This document shows, in pieces, positions 1-7,195 of a stretch of 61,322 bases of DNA (position 1 is its first letter; each line of letters opens with the position of its first letter). The DNA comes from a bacterium (GTDB lineage: Bacteria > Sysuimicrobiota > Sysuimicrobiia > Sysuimicrobiales > Segetimicrobiaceae), in assembly GCA_035295165.1 (NCBI GenBank), contig DATGJN010000094.1, positions 1-61,322 of the forward strand. Direction: 5' to 3'. The position numbers were made by a program, and so were the translations under genes. The notes beneath the pieces were generated by a model, which saw nothing but the letters and a program-made list of their open reading frames with translations, had not been told where the DNA came from and did not search any database.

Positions 1-947
1 TTCACCTGCTGGGCGATGAACTCCGCCACCTCGTCGGGGAGCTGGACGTCCTCGAGCGAGGCCTTGCGCTGCAGGATCGCCACCTTGGTCTCGAGGTCCG
101 GCGGCTGGATGTCGGCGATCAGCCCCCACTCGAAGCGGCTGCGCAGACGCTCCTCGAGCGTCGGGATGTTGCGCGGCGAGGAGTCGGAGGAGAGGATGAT
201 CTGCTTCTGGCTGGTGTAGAGCGTGTTGAAGGTGTGGAAGAACTCCTCCTGCGTGCGCTCCTTGCCCGCCAGAAATTGGATGTCGTCGATGAGCAGGACG
301 TCGACGTTTCTGTAGCGGTTGCGGAACTCGACCATCTTGTCGTCGCGAATCGCGTTAATCATCTCGTTCGTGAATCGCTCCGACGAGACGTACATCACGC
401 GTGCCGCCTGTTTGTGGGCGAGGACGTGGTGGCCGATCGCCTGCAGGAGGTGTGTTTTGCCGAGGCCCACCCCGCCGTAGATGAACAAGGGATTGTAGGC
501 CCGCGCGGGCGTTTCGGCGACCGCGAGGGCCGCGGCGTGCGCGAAGCGGTTTCCGCTTCCGACGACGAACGTGTCGAACGTGTATTTGCTGGTGAACGAC
601 GGTGCCTCGAGGTACGGTGGCTTCGGCGACTGGACCTGCACCTCCCGCGACACCGGGGTGTCCTGCACCGTCGCCAAGTCGATGTCGGTGTCCGCGACGA
701 CGAAGCGGACGTCCACACCGTGGGTGAGCACCTCGCGCAACGTTTCCGCGATCAGGCCACGATACCGGCCCTCCAGCCACTCCTTGGCGAACAGGCTTGG
801 CACCGAGAACACGAAGACGTCCCGCTCCAGCGTTACCGGGCGCATGGCCTTGAGAAACGCTTCGAAGCTCGGCTTGCTGAGTTGGCTCTCGATCCTGGTC
901 AGTGCCTCTTGCCAGACTTGGCCGACGGCGACGCTCTGTGCATCCAT
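1..947 (-). CDS. dnaA: Chromosomal replication initiator DnaA (3' end off the window)
   Basis: DnaA binds 9-bp DnaA boxes at oriC and, as an ATP-dependent AAA+ filament, opens the origin. The frame is open from an ATG at 945-947 to the left edge, about 315 residues. Visible parts are the N-terminal DnaB-interaction domain (residues 1-90), Walker A GGVGLGKTH near residue 158 and Walker B LLIDDIQF near residue 217. The C-terminal DNA-binding domain lies outside the window. The start is set by AGGAGG nine bases upstream. It is the second gene of a two-gene transcript, 42 bp downstream of a GHKL-ATPase gene, and faces away from the DnaA-box cluster at 2017-2180. Identity is certain; only the truncation by the window edge is incomplete. 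Confidence 0.97.
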   Translation of the reverse strand, partial: MDAQSVAVGQVWQEALTRIESQLSKPSFEAFLKAMRPVTLERDVFVFSVPSLFAKEWLEGRYRGLIAETLREVLTHGVDVRFVVADTDIDLATVQDTPVSREVQVQSPKPPYLEAPSFTSKYTFDTFVVGSGNRFAHAAALAVAETPARAYNPLFIYGGVGLGKTHLLQAIGHHVLAHKQAARVMYVSSERFTNEMINAIRDDKMVEFRNRYRNVDVLLIDDIQFLAGKERTQEEFFHTFNTLYTSQKQIILSSDSSPRNIPTLEERLRSRFEWGLIADIQPPDLETKVAILQRKASLEDVQLPDEVAEFIAQQV

Positions 948-989
948 GCAGGGTCCTCCTGGCACGCCCACCACTCGGCGGGTCGCGCA

Positions 990-1790
990 TCAAGGCTTGA
1001 AGACGTTATCCAGGTACGCGATTCCCTCTTCGGTGAGCGTCCGCTTGCCCGTGCCGCGAGACGCCAGCAACTGCAGCCGCTGGAGCGACGCCAGTTCCCT
1101 GAACGCCGTGCTCTGGCTCACCCCGAGTTCCTTCGCGATCGTCGACGGCCCGGCCGATCCGAGTTCCGCGATCAGCAGAAGCACCTTTCGCTGGCGGTCG
1201 GTCAGACGCGCCGGCGGCGCGGCGGGTTCGACCGGCGCGGGCGCCGGGATCACGGGTTGTGCTGGCGCGGCGGCGCGCGCCGGCCCAACGTGCAGCGTCA
1301 CGACCGTTCCCCGATCGAGGTTGTCCTCGATGGAGATGGCTCCGCCCAGAAACTCGAGATGCTCTTTCGCAACGGGCAGTCCTGAGCCGACGCCCTTGAT
1401 GAGCTCGCGCATCTCTCGGGTGGCGGTGGTAAACCCCGGTTTGAACGCGTGTTCTTTGTCCCGAATACCCGGTCCCTGGTCGGAGATCCGGATGGTGTTT
1501 CCCTCGTCCATGATTGAGACGACCGCGTTCTGAAAGAACGCGTGGATGAGATTTTCCACGATCTCCTTGATCACCACAAACGGGATGCGGCCACCGCGCT
1601 CGCGCGCGTAGTCATAGGTGCGCGCCGCCAACTCGCCGACCAATCGATTGAAGTCCTCCGCAGAGAATGAAACGACCTGGGGCGGCGCCGCCGGAGAATC
1701 ATAAATCGCCATACGGACTTCCGGCGCATTTGCCGACTCCTCGGGCTCTATTCGCTGGTGGGACACGAGCCGCAGGAAGAAGTCCTGCAT
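990..1790 (-). CDS. GHKL-type ATPase fused to a winged helix-turn-helix, upstream of dnaA
   Basis: A 266-residue protein I can place in superfamilies but not in a named family. Residues about 60-170 are a HATPase_c (Bergerat) fold: N-box KEIVENLIHA, G1 box DQGPGI and G2 box GVGSGLPVAKEH. There is no His-phosphotransfer domain and no transmembrane segment, so it resembles SpoIIAB/RsbW-like serine kinases or anti-sigma factors more than a sensor kinase. A proline/alanine linker follows, then a C-terminal winged HTH (residues about 196-265, starting LTDRQRKVLLLI). The strong purine-rich SD (GGGGAGGGGG) lies just upstream of ATG 1790; a GTG at 1793 is the alternative. It is co-oriented with dnaA, 42 bp apart, so it probably shares its transcript. 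A role in regulating dnaA or initiation is inference from position and domains. Confidence 0.85.
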   Translation of the reverse strand: MQDFFLRLVSHQRIEPEESANAPEVRMAIYDSPAAPPQVVSFSAEDFNRLVGELAARTYDYARERGGRIPFVVIKEIVENLIHAFFQNAVVSIMDEGNTIRISDQGPGIRDKEHAFKPGFTTATREMRELIKGVGSGLPVAKEHLEFLGGAISIEDNLDRGTVVTLHVGPARAAAPAQPVIPAPAPVEPAAPPARLTDRQRKVLLLIAELGSAGPSTIAKELGVSQSTAFRELASLQRLQLLASRGTGKRTLTEEGIAYLDNVFKP

Positions 1791-2016
1791 CACTCCCCCT
1801 CCCCGCGTGCATCGACGCTAATTGGCTGCACCATCATGCTGTCCTTCCGCGATCGCGAAACGGGTGAACGTTTCGGGACATGCCGTTGACGTGCCGTGAA
1901 GCGACCAGCATTGTGGAGAGATGATCGTTGAGTTTCTACCGTTTCCGCCGGACGTCAGCGAGCCGAAGCTCGCTCGGATGCCGTTAGAATTGGACTGTTG
2001 GGAGGTGCTTCCTAGG
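1791..2016. other. Left part of the dnaA/rpmH intergenic region, leader of the GHKL-dnaA operon
   Basis: No gene is visible in this 226-bp stretch. It must hold the minus-strand promoter and leader of the GHKL gene and dnaA. A weak, two-mismatch DnaA-box-like sequence (TGTGGAGAG, about 1912-1920) is the only motif I can point to. Confidence 0.5.
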
Positions 2017-2260
2017 TTATCCACAGGTGTGGAAAAGATTGTGGATAGCTTGGCAAGTTCCTCCTCTTGATGACCGGAGGACCCGATGCACAGCGAGATC
2101 GAGATCGTATCGCCCTTCTAAGTTGCAGGGGCGGGACGAGGATGTGGATAATTGGCGGAGATATCACGAGGTTATCCACAGAAACCTGTTCGGGCTGAAT
2201 TCATTCGGCATTTCACTATCCTACCCGTTTCCGTTGTTATTTCGGGTTTCCGCGTCAGAG
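2017..2260. other. oriC: Chromosomal origin oriC with DnaA-box cluster
   Basis: Two perfect TTATCCACA boxes lie at 2017-2025 and 2172-2180 on the plus strand, and a perfect inverted box TGTGGATAA at 2143-2151. Near-consensus inverted boxes lie at 2028-2036 (TGTGGAAAA) and 2040-2048 (TGTGGATAG). The first three boxes are packed in 32 bp with alternating orientation, and the last two form a convergent pair. A comparatively A/T-rich stretch at about 2195-2250, immediately to the right, is a candidate unwinding element. Position between divergent dnaA and rpmH is the classical oriC location. Confidence 0.9.
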
Positions 2261-2650
2261 AGGGCATGACCAAGTCCGTCGCGGTGGACGAGGGCGTCGA
2301 AGGGCCCCTCTGGTCGGTCTCGAGTGCGATGTGTTGTTGTGCCCACCCGCCGGGATCTGTGCGGCCATCGCGGCGACGCGTGTACGTCCGGTCGAGGTGG
2401 CGGGGGCGAACATCGCGGTCGTTGCGCGGATCATCTCGAGCTGGCGCGCGACGGTCGGGAGAATTCGCGGCCGTCCCAAGCGTTCGGAAGGCTCGAAGGT
2501 ACCGGGCACACGCCGGGGAGGCACCCCGGCGCGGATGCGAGGTCACGCGTGCGGAGCCTGCGAAGGAACAGAGACTGGGCCGCGCTGCAACGGGCTGATG
2601 GTACGACGATCGTCCCCTCCGTAACACTTTGCGTGATTTGATTCGGCGCG
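2261..2650. other. Intergenic stretch between oriC and the rpmH promoter
   Basis: About 390 bp, G/C-rich, with overlapping short open frames on both strands, none with a recognisable product or good SD. I see no DnaA box here. It is most likely spacer plus leader sequence. Confidence 0.4.
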
Positions 2651-2680
2651 TTGAATGGGGCCGCACTCGTATGCTATAGT
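2651..2680 (+). promoter_or_regulatory. Candidate sigma-70 promoter of rpmH-rnpA-yidD-yidC
   Basis: TTGAAT at 2651-2656 and TATAGT at 2675-2680 are separated by 18 bp. Transcription would start near 2686-2688, 1-3 bases before an in-frame rnpA GTG at 2689 and about 60 bases before the rpmH start. Confidence 0.6.
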
Positions 2681-2746
2681 CTAGCAAGGTGTCGGCGACC
2701 TCGCACACGCGGGGCGCCGATCTGAGTCATGGGAGGGGGCGGCTCG

Positions 2747-2884
2747 GTGAAGCGCACATTTCAACCGAACCGCCGGCATCGGAGCAAGACGCACGGCTTC
2801 CGTGTGCGCATGCGCACGCCCGGGGGCCGGAACGTGTTGCGCCGGAGACGGCTTCGCGGCAGGCGCCGTCTCGCGCCGGCGTAA
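2747..2884 (+). CDS. rpmH: 50S ribosomal protein L34
   Basis: A 45-residue basic protein of the large ribosomal subunit. It starts [18 protein letters not shown] and contains the conserved [14 protein letters not shown] segment; almost the whole chain matches the family pattern and usual length. The start is GTG 2747 with GGGAGGGGG at 2731-2739. It opens the L34-RNase P-YidD-YidC operon. It lies wholly inside a longer open frame (2689-3279) that reads into rnpA in another frame, an arrangement known from Thermus. Confidence 0.95.
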   Translation: MKRTFQPNRRHRSKTHGFRVRMRTPGGRNVLRRRRLRGRRRLAPA

Positions 2885-2901
2885 GAGAGGGAGGCGGCGG
2901 C

Positions 2902-3279
2902 CTGGCAGGCGCCGGCTCGTCACGCACGCCGGGTGCGCGTGAGGACGGGCGGCTCTCACGCCGCTCGGACTACGCGAGGGTGTATCGGGAGGGACGGCGG
3001 TACTCCGGTGCGGCGTTGGTGTTGTACGTCAGGACGGGCGACACTCCGCTTCGGGTGGGCATCACCGCCGGCAGGAAACTCGGTGGAGCGGTAGAGCGCA
3101 ACCGCGCGAAGCGGAGACTGCGCGAGGCGTTCAGGCGGCTCAAGGGCCGCCTTTCTGATCGCGGCGACGTGGTGATGGCGGCACGGTCGAAGGCCCTGAA
3201 CGCTTCGTTCTCGGAGATCGTCGCGGAGATGGAGACACTGTGCGCGGCCGGTCGGCTGATGCGTGAACGTGAGAGATGA
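2902..3279 (+). CDS. rnpA: Ribonuclease P protein component (start codon unusual)
   Basis: RnpA is the basic protein subunit of RNase P, which cuts tRNA 5' leaders. The conserved core runs from [19 protein letters not shown], with the RNR-type signature [16 protein letters not shown] in the middle. No ATG, GTG or TTG lies in frame between the rpmH stop and this core. CTG 2902 has a strong SD (GAGGGAGG, 2887-2894) with 7-base spacing and gives a normal 125-residue protein, so I use it. The alternatives are GTG 2689, giving a 196-residue form that encloses rpmH completely as in Thermus and could be leaderless, or GTG 2980, which would cut into the conserved core. The stop overlaps the yidD ATG by 4 bases. 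Confidence 0.85.
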   Translation: MAGAGSSRTPGAREDGRLSRRSDYARVYREGRRYSGAALVLYVRTGDTPLRVGITAGRKLGGAVERNRAKRRLREAFRRLKGRLSDRGDVVMAARSKALNASFSEIVAEMETLCAAGRLMRERER

Positions 3280-3497
3280 CGCGGGCGACTCGGATGGTCG
3301 GGATCGGGTTCATCCGGTTGTACCAGCGATGGGTCTCGCCGTACACGCCGCCGTCTTGCCGATTCTACCCATCGTGTTCGGAGTATGCAATTGAGGCGAT
3401 CTCTCGCCACGGCGTGCTGCGGGGCGGATGGCTCGCACTGAGGCGGTTGCTGCGTTGCCACCCCCTGCATCCCGGCGGATATGACCCGGTGCCCTGA
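3276..3497 (+). CDS. yidD: Membrane protein insertion efficiency factor YidD
   Basis: A 73-residue protein that assists YidC-dependent membrane protein insertion. The family cysteines are present in the segment [14 protein letters not shown], followed by the conserved HPGGYDPVP near the C-terminus. ATG 3276 overlaps the rnpA stop (ATGA), indicating translational coupling. Length and position between rnpA and yidC are standard. Confidence 0.95.
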   Translation: MTRATRMVGIGFIRLYQRWVSPYTPPSCRFYPSCSEYAIEAISRHGVLRGGWLALRRLLRCHPLHPGGYDPVP

Positions 3498-3534
3498 TCT
3501 CGGGATCACCCGCCGGGACGAGGAGGCGCGGTAG

Positions 3535-4359
3535 GTGCAGTTCCTCAATCCTATCATCGACGCGCTCCACAGCGTCCTTAACGTGTTCTATGGGTTCACC
3601 CATGATCTGACGCTGTCGATCGTGCTGATGACGCTGGTGGTCAAGCTGATTCTCCATCCCCTCACCCGCATCCAGTTGAAGTCGATGAAGGCGATGCAGG
3701 TGCTGGCGCCGCACATGGAAACCCTCCGGCGGAAGCACAAGGACGATCCCAAGGCGCTCAACCAAGAGATGATGGCCCTGTATCGGGCGCACAACGTTAA
3801 CCCGATGATGGGGTGTCTTCCGATGGTCGTGCAGATGCCCATTCTGTGGGCGTTGTTCCGGTTACTCTACACGAAGAATCTGTTCGGCAACGCGACGCTG
3901 GACGGGCTGTCGTGGCTGCGGCTCGACGAGATCCCGAGCCGGATGTACGGGCAGTTCGCGTCGCACCCGCAGATGCTCTTCGTGCTGATCATCCCGGTGT
4001 TGGTGGCGGCGACGACCTGGTATCAACAGCGCATGAGCGTGACGGACCCGCAGCAGGCGAAGATGTTCGTGTTCATGCCGATCATGGTCGGTTACTTCGC
4101 GATGCTGTATCCGGTCGGGCTGTCGATTTACTGGATCGTTTCCACGATGGCGTACATCGGAGAGTACTATCTCGTGGTCGGCAAGCCTCACCCAATGGTG
4201 AGCGCGCCGCCCAAATCCCAGACGGCTGGTGCGGCCGCGCAGGGTGAGGACGGATCGGCCGCCGGGAAGTCGAAAGCGCCCGGGACCCCCAAGGCATCCG
4301 GCGGGGGCGGCCGGCGGCCGGCGGTCGCCCCAGGCAAGAAGGGGGCGAAGCGCGCGTGA
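3535..4359 (+). CDS. yidC: Membrane protein insertase YidC/Oxa1
   Basis: YidC inserts and folds inner-membrane proteins with or without Sec. At 274 residues it is the short Gram-positive type, without the large periplasmic domain of proteobacteria. The N-terminus begins at the first core helix; conserved features include LILHPLTRIQLKSMKAMQ, the cytoplasmic hairpin with DDPKALNQEMMALY, the MMGCLPMVVQMPILWALF helix and the YPVGLSIYWIVS helix. The C-terminal 70 residues are a basic Gly/Ala/Lys tail that may contact the ribosome. No lipobox is visible. The start is GTG 3535 after AGGAGG. Its last codons overlap the jag start. Confidence 0.95.
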   Translation: MQFLNPIIDALHSVLNVFYGFTHDLTLSIVLMTLVVKLILHPLTRIQLKSMKAMQVLAPHMETLRRKHKDDPKALNQEMMALYRAHNVNPMMGCLPMVVQMPILWALFRLLYTKNLFGNATLDGLSWLRLDEIPSRMYGQFASHPQMLFVLIIPVLVAATTWYQQRMSVTDPQQAKMFVFMPIMVGYFAMLYPVGLSIYWIVSTMAYIGEYYLVVGKPHPMVSAPPKSQTAGAAAQGEDGSAAGKSKAPGTPKASGGGGRRPAVAPGKKGAKRA

Positions 4360-5135
4360 AGTCCGCCGAGGGATCGGGCCGCACGGTTGAGGAAGCGATT
4401 CGCGACGCGCTGCGTGTGCTCGCCGTGAAACGGGACGAGGTCGACCTCATGGTCCTCGACGAGGGCAGCCGCGGCGTGCTCGGTCTCGGCGCGCGCGAAG
4501 CGCGGGTCCGGCTCACGCTGCTGTCCGCGGAGGGCGAGCCCGACGACGTCGTCGAGCCCGAACCCCGGCCCGGCGAGGCCGGCGCCGAGGACGATCCGCT
4601 CGCAGCGGCCCGGAGCGTGACATCCTCGATCATCACCGCGATGGGGTTCCGCGGTGTGCTCAAGGCGCGCGAAGAGGAAGGCGCGGTCCTGGTCTCCGTC
4701 ACCGGGGAGAATCTGGCGCCGTTGATCGGGCGGCACGGGCAAACCCTGGAGGCGCTGGAGATGCTCGTCAACATGATCGCGTCGCGCCGGCTCGGGCGCC
4801 GCGTTCCAGTGATCGTGGACGTCGAGCGGTACCGCGAACGGCGCCGGGACGCTCTCATGTCGCTGGCACGCCGGACGGCCGATCGGGTTCGCCGTTCCCA
4901 CGAGCCGGTGGCGCTCGAGCCGATGTCCGCGGCCGAGCGCCGCGTGATCCACACGGCGCTGGCGGGCGACGCCGGCGTCGCCACGCACAGCGAAGGCGAG
5001 GGCGTCGAGCGACACGTGATCATCGATCTGAGGGGCGCGGGCGCGGCGTCTGAGGCGGCCGATTTGCCGCCCGCCGCCGGGGCGCAACCCGACGTCCTCG
5101 AAGGCTCGGATCCGTCGGGCGACCCCGAGCCCTAG
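4356..5135 (+). CDS. jag: RNA-binding protein KhpB/Jag (Jag_N-KH-R3H)
   Basis: A 259-residue RNA-binding protein, the partner of KhpA in Gram-positive-type bacteria, linked to cell division and cell-wall control. The Jag_N domain (SGRTVEEAIRDALRVL, residues 5-50) is followed by an acidic linker, a KH domain around residues 90-150 (LIGRHGQTLEALEMLVN, the GxxG loop being GRHG), and an R3H domain (ERRVIHTAL...). About 20 C-terminal residues are disordered. It starts at GTG 4356, overlapping the yidC stop. The order yidC-jag-rsmG is conserved in many Terrabacteria. Confidence 0.93.
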   Translation: MKSAEGSGRTVEEAIRDALRVLAVKRDEVDLMVLDEGSRGVLGLGAREARVRLTLLSAEGEPDDVVEPEPRPGEAGAEDDPLAAARSVTSSIITAMGFRGVLKAREEEGAVLVSVTGENLAPLIGRHGQTLEALEMLVNMIASRRLGRRVPVIVDVERYRERRRDALMSLARRTADRVRRSHEPVALEPMSAAERRVIHTALAGDAGVATHSEGEGVERHVIIDLRGAGAASEAADLPPAAGAQPDVLEGSDPSGDPEP

Positions 5136-5151
5136 GAGTACGGCGCGCCGC

Positions 5152-5838
5152 ATCATCGAGGCAGGCGCGGCCGCCGTCGGTCTCGACCTGTCCTCCAACG
5201 ACCTCGCATCCCTCGAACGGTATCTTGACCTCGTCGTCGCGTGGAGCGGCCGGCTCCGGCTCACCGGCGCCCGGACCCGGGAAGATGCCGCGCGCGTGCT
5301 CGTGGCGGACGGCCTCGACGTGCTCCCCGCGCTTCCGGCCGCCGGCGCGATCGCGGATCTCGGAAGCGGTGCCGGGATTCCGGGGATCCTCATTGCGCTG
5401 CTGCACCCTAGCGCGCGCGTGGTGCTCGTGGAGGCGTCGCGGAAGAAGGCCGGGTTTCTCGGGATCGCCGTGCGTGAGCTGGGGCTCGCAAACGTTGAAG
5501 TTGCCTGCGCCCGCGCCGAGCAGCTCGGACGCGATCCCGCCCACCGCGACCGCTACGACGCGGTGACGGCGCGGGCCGTCGCGGATCTCCGAGTGCTCGC
5601 GGAGTACGCGCTCCCGTTGCTTCGCGTCGGGGGTATCGCGGTGTTTCCGAAGGGCGCATCGGCGTCCCGGGAACTCGCCGCCGCGGCCCACGCGCTCGCG
5701 GTGCTGGGCGGAGTCGCCGCCGTGCGAGCCACCGAGTTCTCGCGGTCGTCCTCGATCGTTGTCGTGCGCAAGGCATTCGCCACACCCGCCGAGTATCCGC
5801 GGCGGCCCGGGCTCGCCGAGCGGCGGCCGATCGGGTGA
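5152..5838 (+). CDS. rsmG: 16S rRNA (guanine527-N7)-methyltransferase RsmG, start codon unclear
   Basis: RsmG uses SAM to methylate G527 of 16S rRNA. The SAM motif DLGSGAGIPGI, the following VLVEASRKKAGFL, and VTARAVADL are clear. In frame upstream of GTG 5296 the expected N-terminal helical region is intact (YLDLVVAWSGRLRLTGART), so GTG 5296 is too late. The frame is open back into jag but holds no ATG, GTG or TTG there. AGGAG lies at 5134-5138; ACG 5140 and ATC 5152 are the only plausible initiators. I place the start at ATC 5152 tentatively. Either a rare initiator is used or the assembly carries an error here. Confidence 0.85.
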   Translation: MIEAGAAAVGLDLSSNDLASLERYLDLVVAWSGRLRLTGARTREDAARVLVADGLDVLPALPAAGAIADLGSGAGIPGILIALLHPSARVVLVEASRKKAGFLGIAVRELGLANVEVACARAEQLGRDPAHRDRYDAVTARAVADLRVLAEYALPLLRVGGIAVFPKGASASRELAAAAHALAVLGGVAAVRATEFSRSSSIVVVRKAFATPAEYPRRPGLAERRPIG

Positions 5839-6235
5839 GCATCTCCCATGGACGCGGCCTCGGCGCGCGGCGCCGGGGGCTGGTGGAAGGTGGATCGGCG
5901 TTCACATAGTTATACATGTAGATGTCTAACTTGGATATTCGTATATCCATAGTTTCAAGTGTTCATATGTTCATATGCACCCTCGTTGGTTGCGATACCC
6001 TTTGATCACACCGTCCGGGTTGTCCCCAGATCATTCGCGCCGATGCGCTGCCTAAACGCCGGCCGTCGTGAACATGGCAATGTGTGGGAGGTTTTCCTCA
6101 AGATTCCTGATCACGTGTCGTGATAGTTGGTTCCCGAATGCCGCCGTGGAAGGAGTTTGTGTGGTCTTGGGGAACTGGTGATCGATACACGGTCGCGCTC
6201 GAACCACATCGTCGCAGAATGGAGTCACGACTCAC
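5839..6235. other. A/T-rich intergenic region before parA
   Basis: About 400 bp without a gene. Positions 5900-5980 are strikingly A/T-rich for this genome. They contain a perfect inverted repeat, TGGATAT-TCGT-ATATCCA (5932-5949), and a tandem 8-bp direct repeat GTTCATAT (5961-5968 and 5969-5976). It must include the parAB promoter. Confidence 0.6.
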
Positions 6236-7195
6236 ACGGGCCACATCTTCGCGATCGTCAATCAGAAGGGCGGCGTCGGGAAGTCCACCACCGCCATTAA
6301 CTTGGGTGCGTCCGTCGCCCACCTCGGTAAGGATGTCCTGCTGGTCGATATGGATCCTCAGGGGAACTCCACGAGCGGCGTCGGCGTCGACAAGTCCAGC
6401 CTGGAAATCACGACGTACGACGTGATCACGGGATCGGCGACAGCGGACATCGCCATCGTCCATACCAGCATCGCGGGATTGGACATCCTGCCGTCCGACG
6501 TTAGGCTCGCGGGTGCCGAGGTGGAGTTGGTCTCCCAAATCGCTCGAGAGACGAAGTTGCGCACCGCCCTCAGGAACATCGAACCGCGATACGATTTCAT
6601 TTTCATCGATTGTCCCCCGTCGCTTGGGCTGCTGACGGTCAACGGCATGAGCGCGGCCGAGAGTTGCCTGATCCCTCTCCAAAGCGAGTTCTACGCCCTG
6701 GAGGGGCTGGCTCAACTGATGGAGACGGTCGCGCTCATCAGACGGCATGTCAATCCCTCTCTCGGTGTGGCGGGGATCGTGCTGACAATGGTCGATCAAC
6801 GTACGAAGTTGTCGGAACAGGTGGCCGCGGATGTTCGCGCCCACTTTCCCAACCTCGTGCTCCAGACAGAGGTTCCGAGGAGCATACGGCTCGCCGAAGC
6901 GCCGAGCTATGGCCAGCCTGTCTCGTCGTACGCTCCTGGATCCAAGGGGGCCAAAGCGTACGCCGCGCTCGCGCGGGAGCTGCTGGCACGGTTGGGGACG
7001 CCGATCGAGAACGAGACAGCGAGTGGGGATGGGGCTCAATCAGGGGAGCCGCATGCGGAGCCTCTTGGGCGAGAAGAACCTCAGCCAGAACCCGGACCGC
7101 GAGAAGAACCTCAAGCAGACCCGTCCGTAGACGAGACCAGGCCGGAGCAGGATCCCGTCGCACAATTTGTTGACCATCGAGGTGACACGCAATGA
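6236..7195 (+). CDS. parA: Chromosome-partitioning ATPase ParA/Soj with acidic tail, probable ACG start
   Basis: ParA-type ATPase that, with ParB-parS, segregates origins. From ACG 6236 the protein begins MGHIFAIVNQKGGVGKST, matching the family start exactly, with the deviant Walker A at residues 11-18. Walker A' is VDMDPQGN; Walker B is FIFIDCPPSLG. No ATG, GTG or TTG exists in this frame before TTG 6302, which would delete Walker A. GGAG at 6221-6224 sits 11 bases before the ACG. ATG 6219 is in another frame. Residues from about 255 to 319 form an acidic, disordered tail with a repeat (REEPQPEPGP / REEPQADP). The stop overlaps parB by 4 bases. Confidence 0.92.
   Translation, partial: TGHIFAIVNQKGGVGKSTTAINLGASVAHLGKDVLLVDMDPQGNSTSGVGVDKSSLEITTYDVITGSATADIAIVHTSIAGLDILPSDVRLAGAEVELVSQIARETKLRTALRNIEPRYDFIFIDCPPSLGLLTVNGMSAAESCLIPLQSEFYALEGLAQLMETVALIRRHVNPSLGVAGIVLTMVDQRTKLSEQVAADVRAHFPNLVLQTEVPRSIRLAEAPSYGQPVSSYAPGSKGAKAYAALARELLARLGTPIENETASGDGAQSGEPHAEPLGREEPQPEPGPREEPQADPSVDETRPEQDPVAQFVDHRGDTQ

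Noticed and set aside
2255-2640. Several short overlapping frames between oriC and the rpmH promoter
   Set aside because: They lie in all frames on both strands, without SD or recognisable sequence.
6302-6304. TTG 6302 as parA start
   Set aside because: It would remove the Walker A motif.
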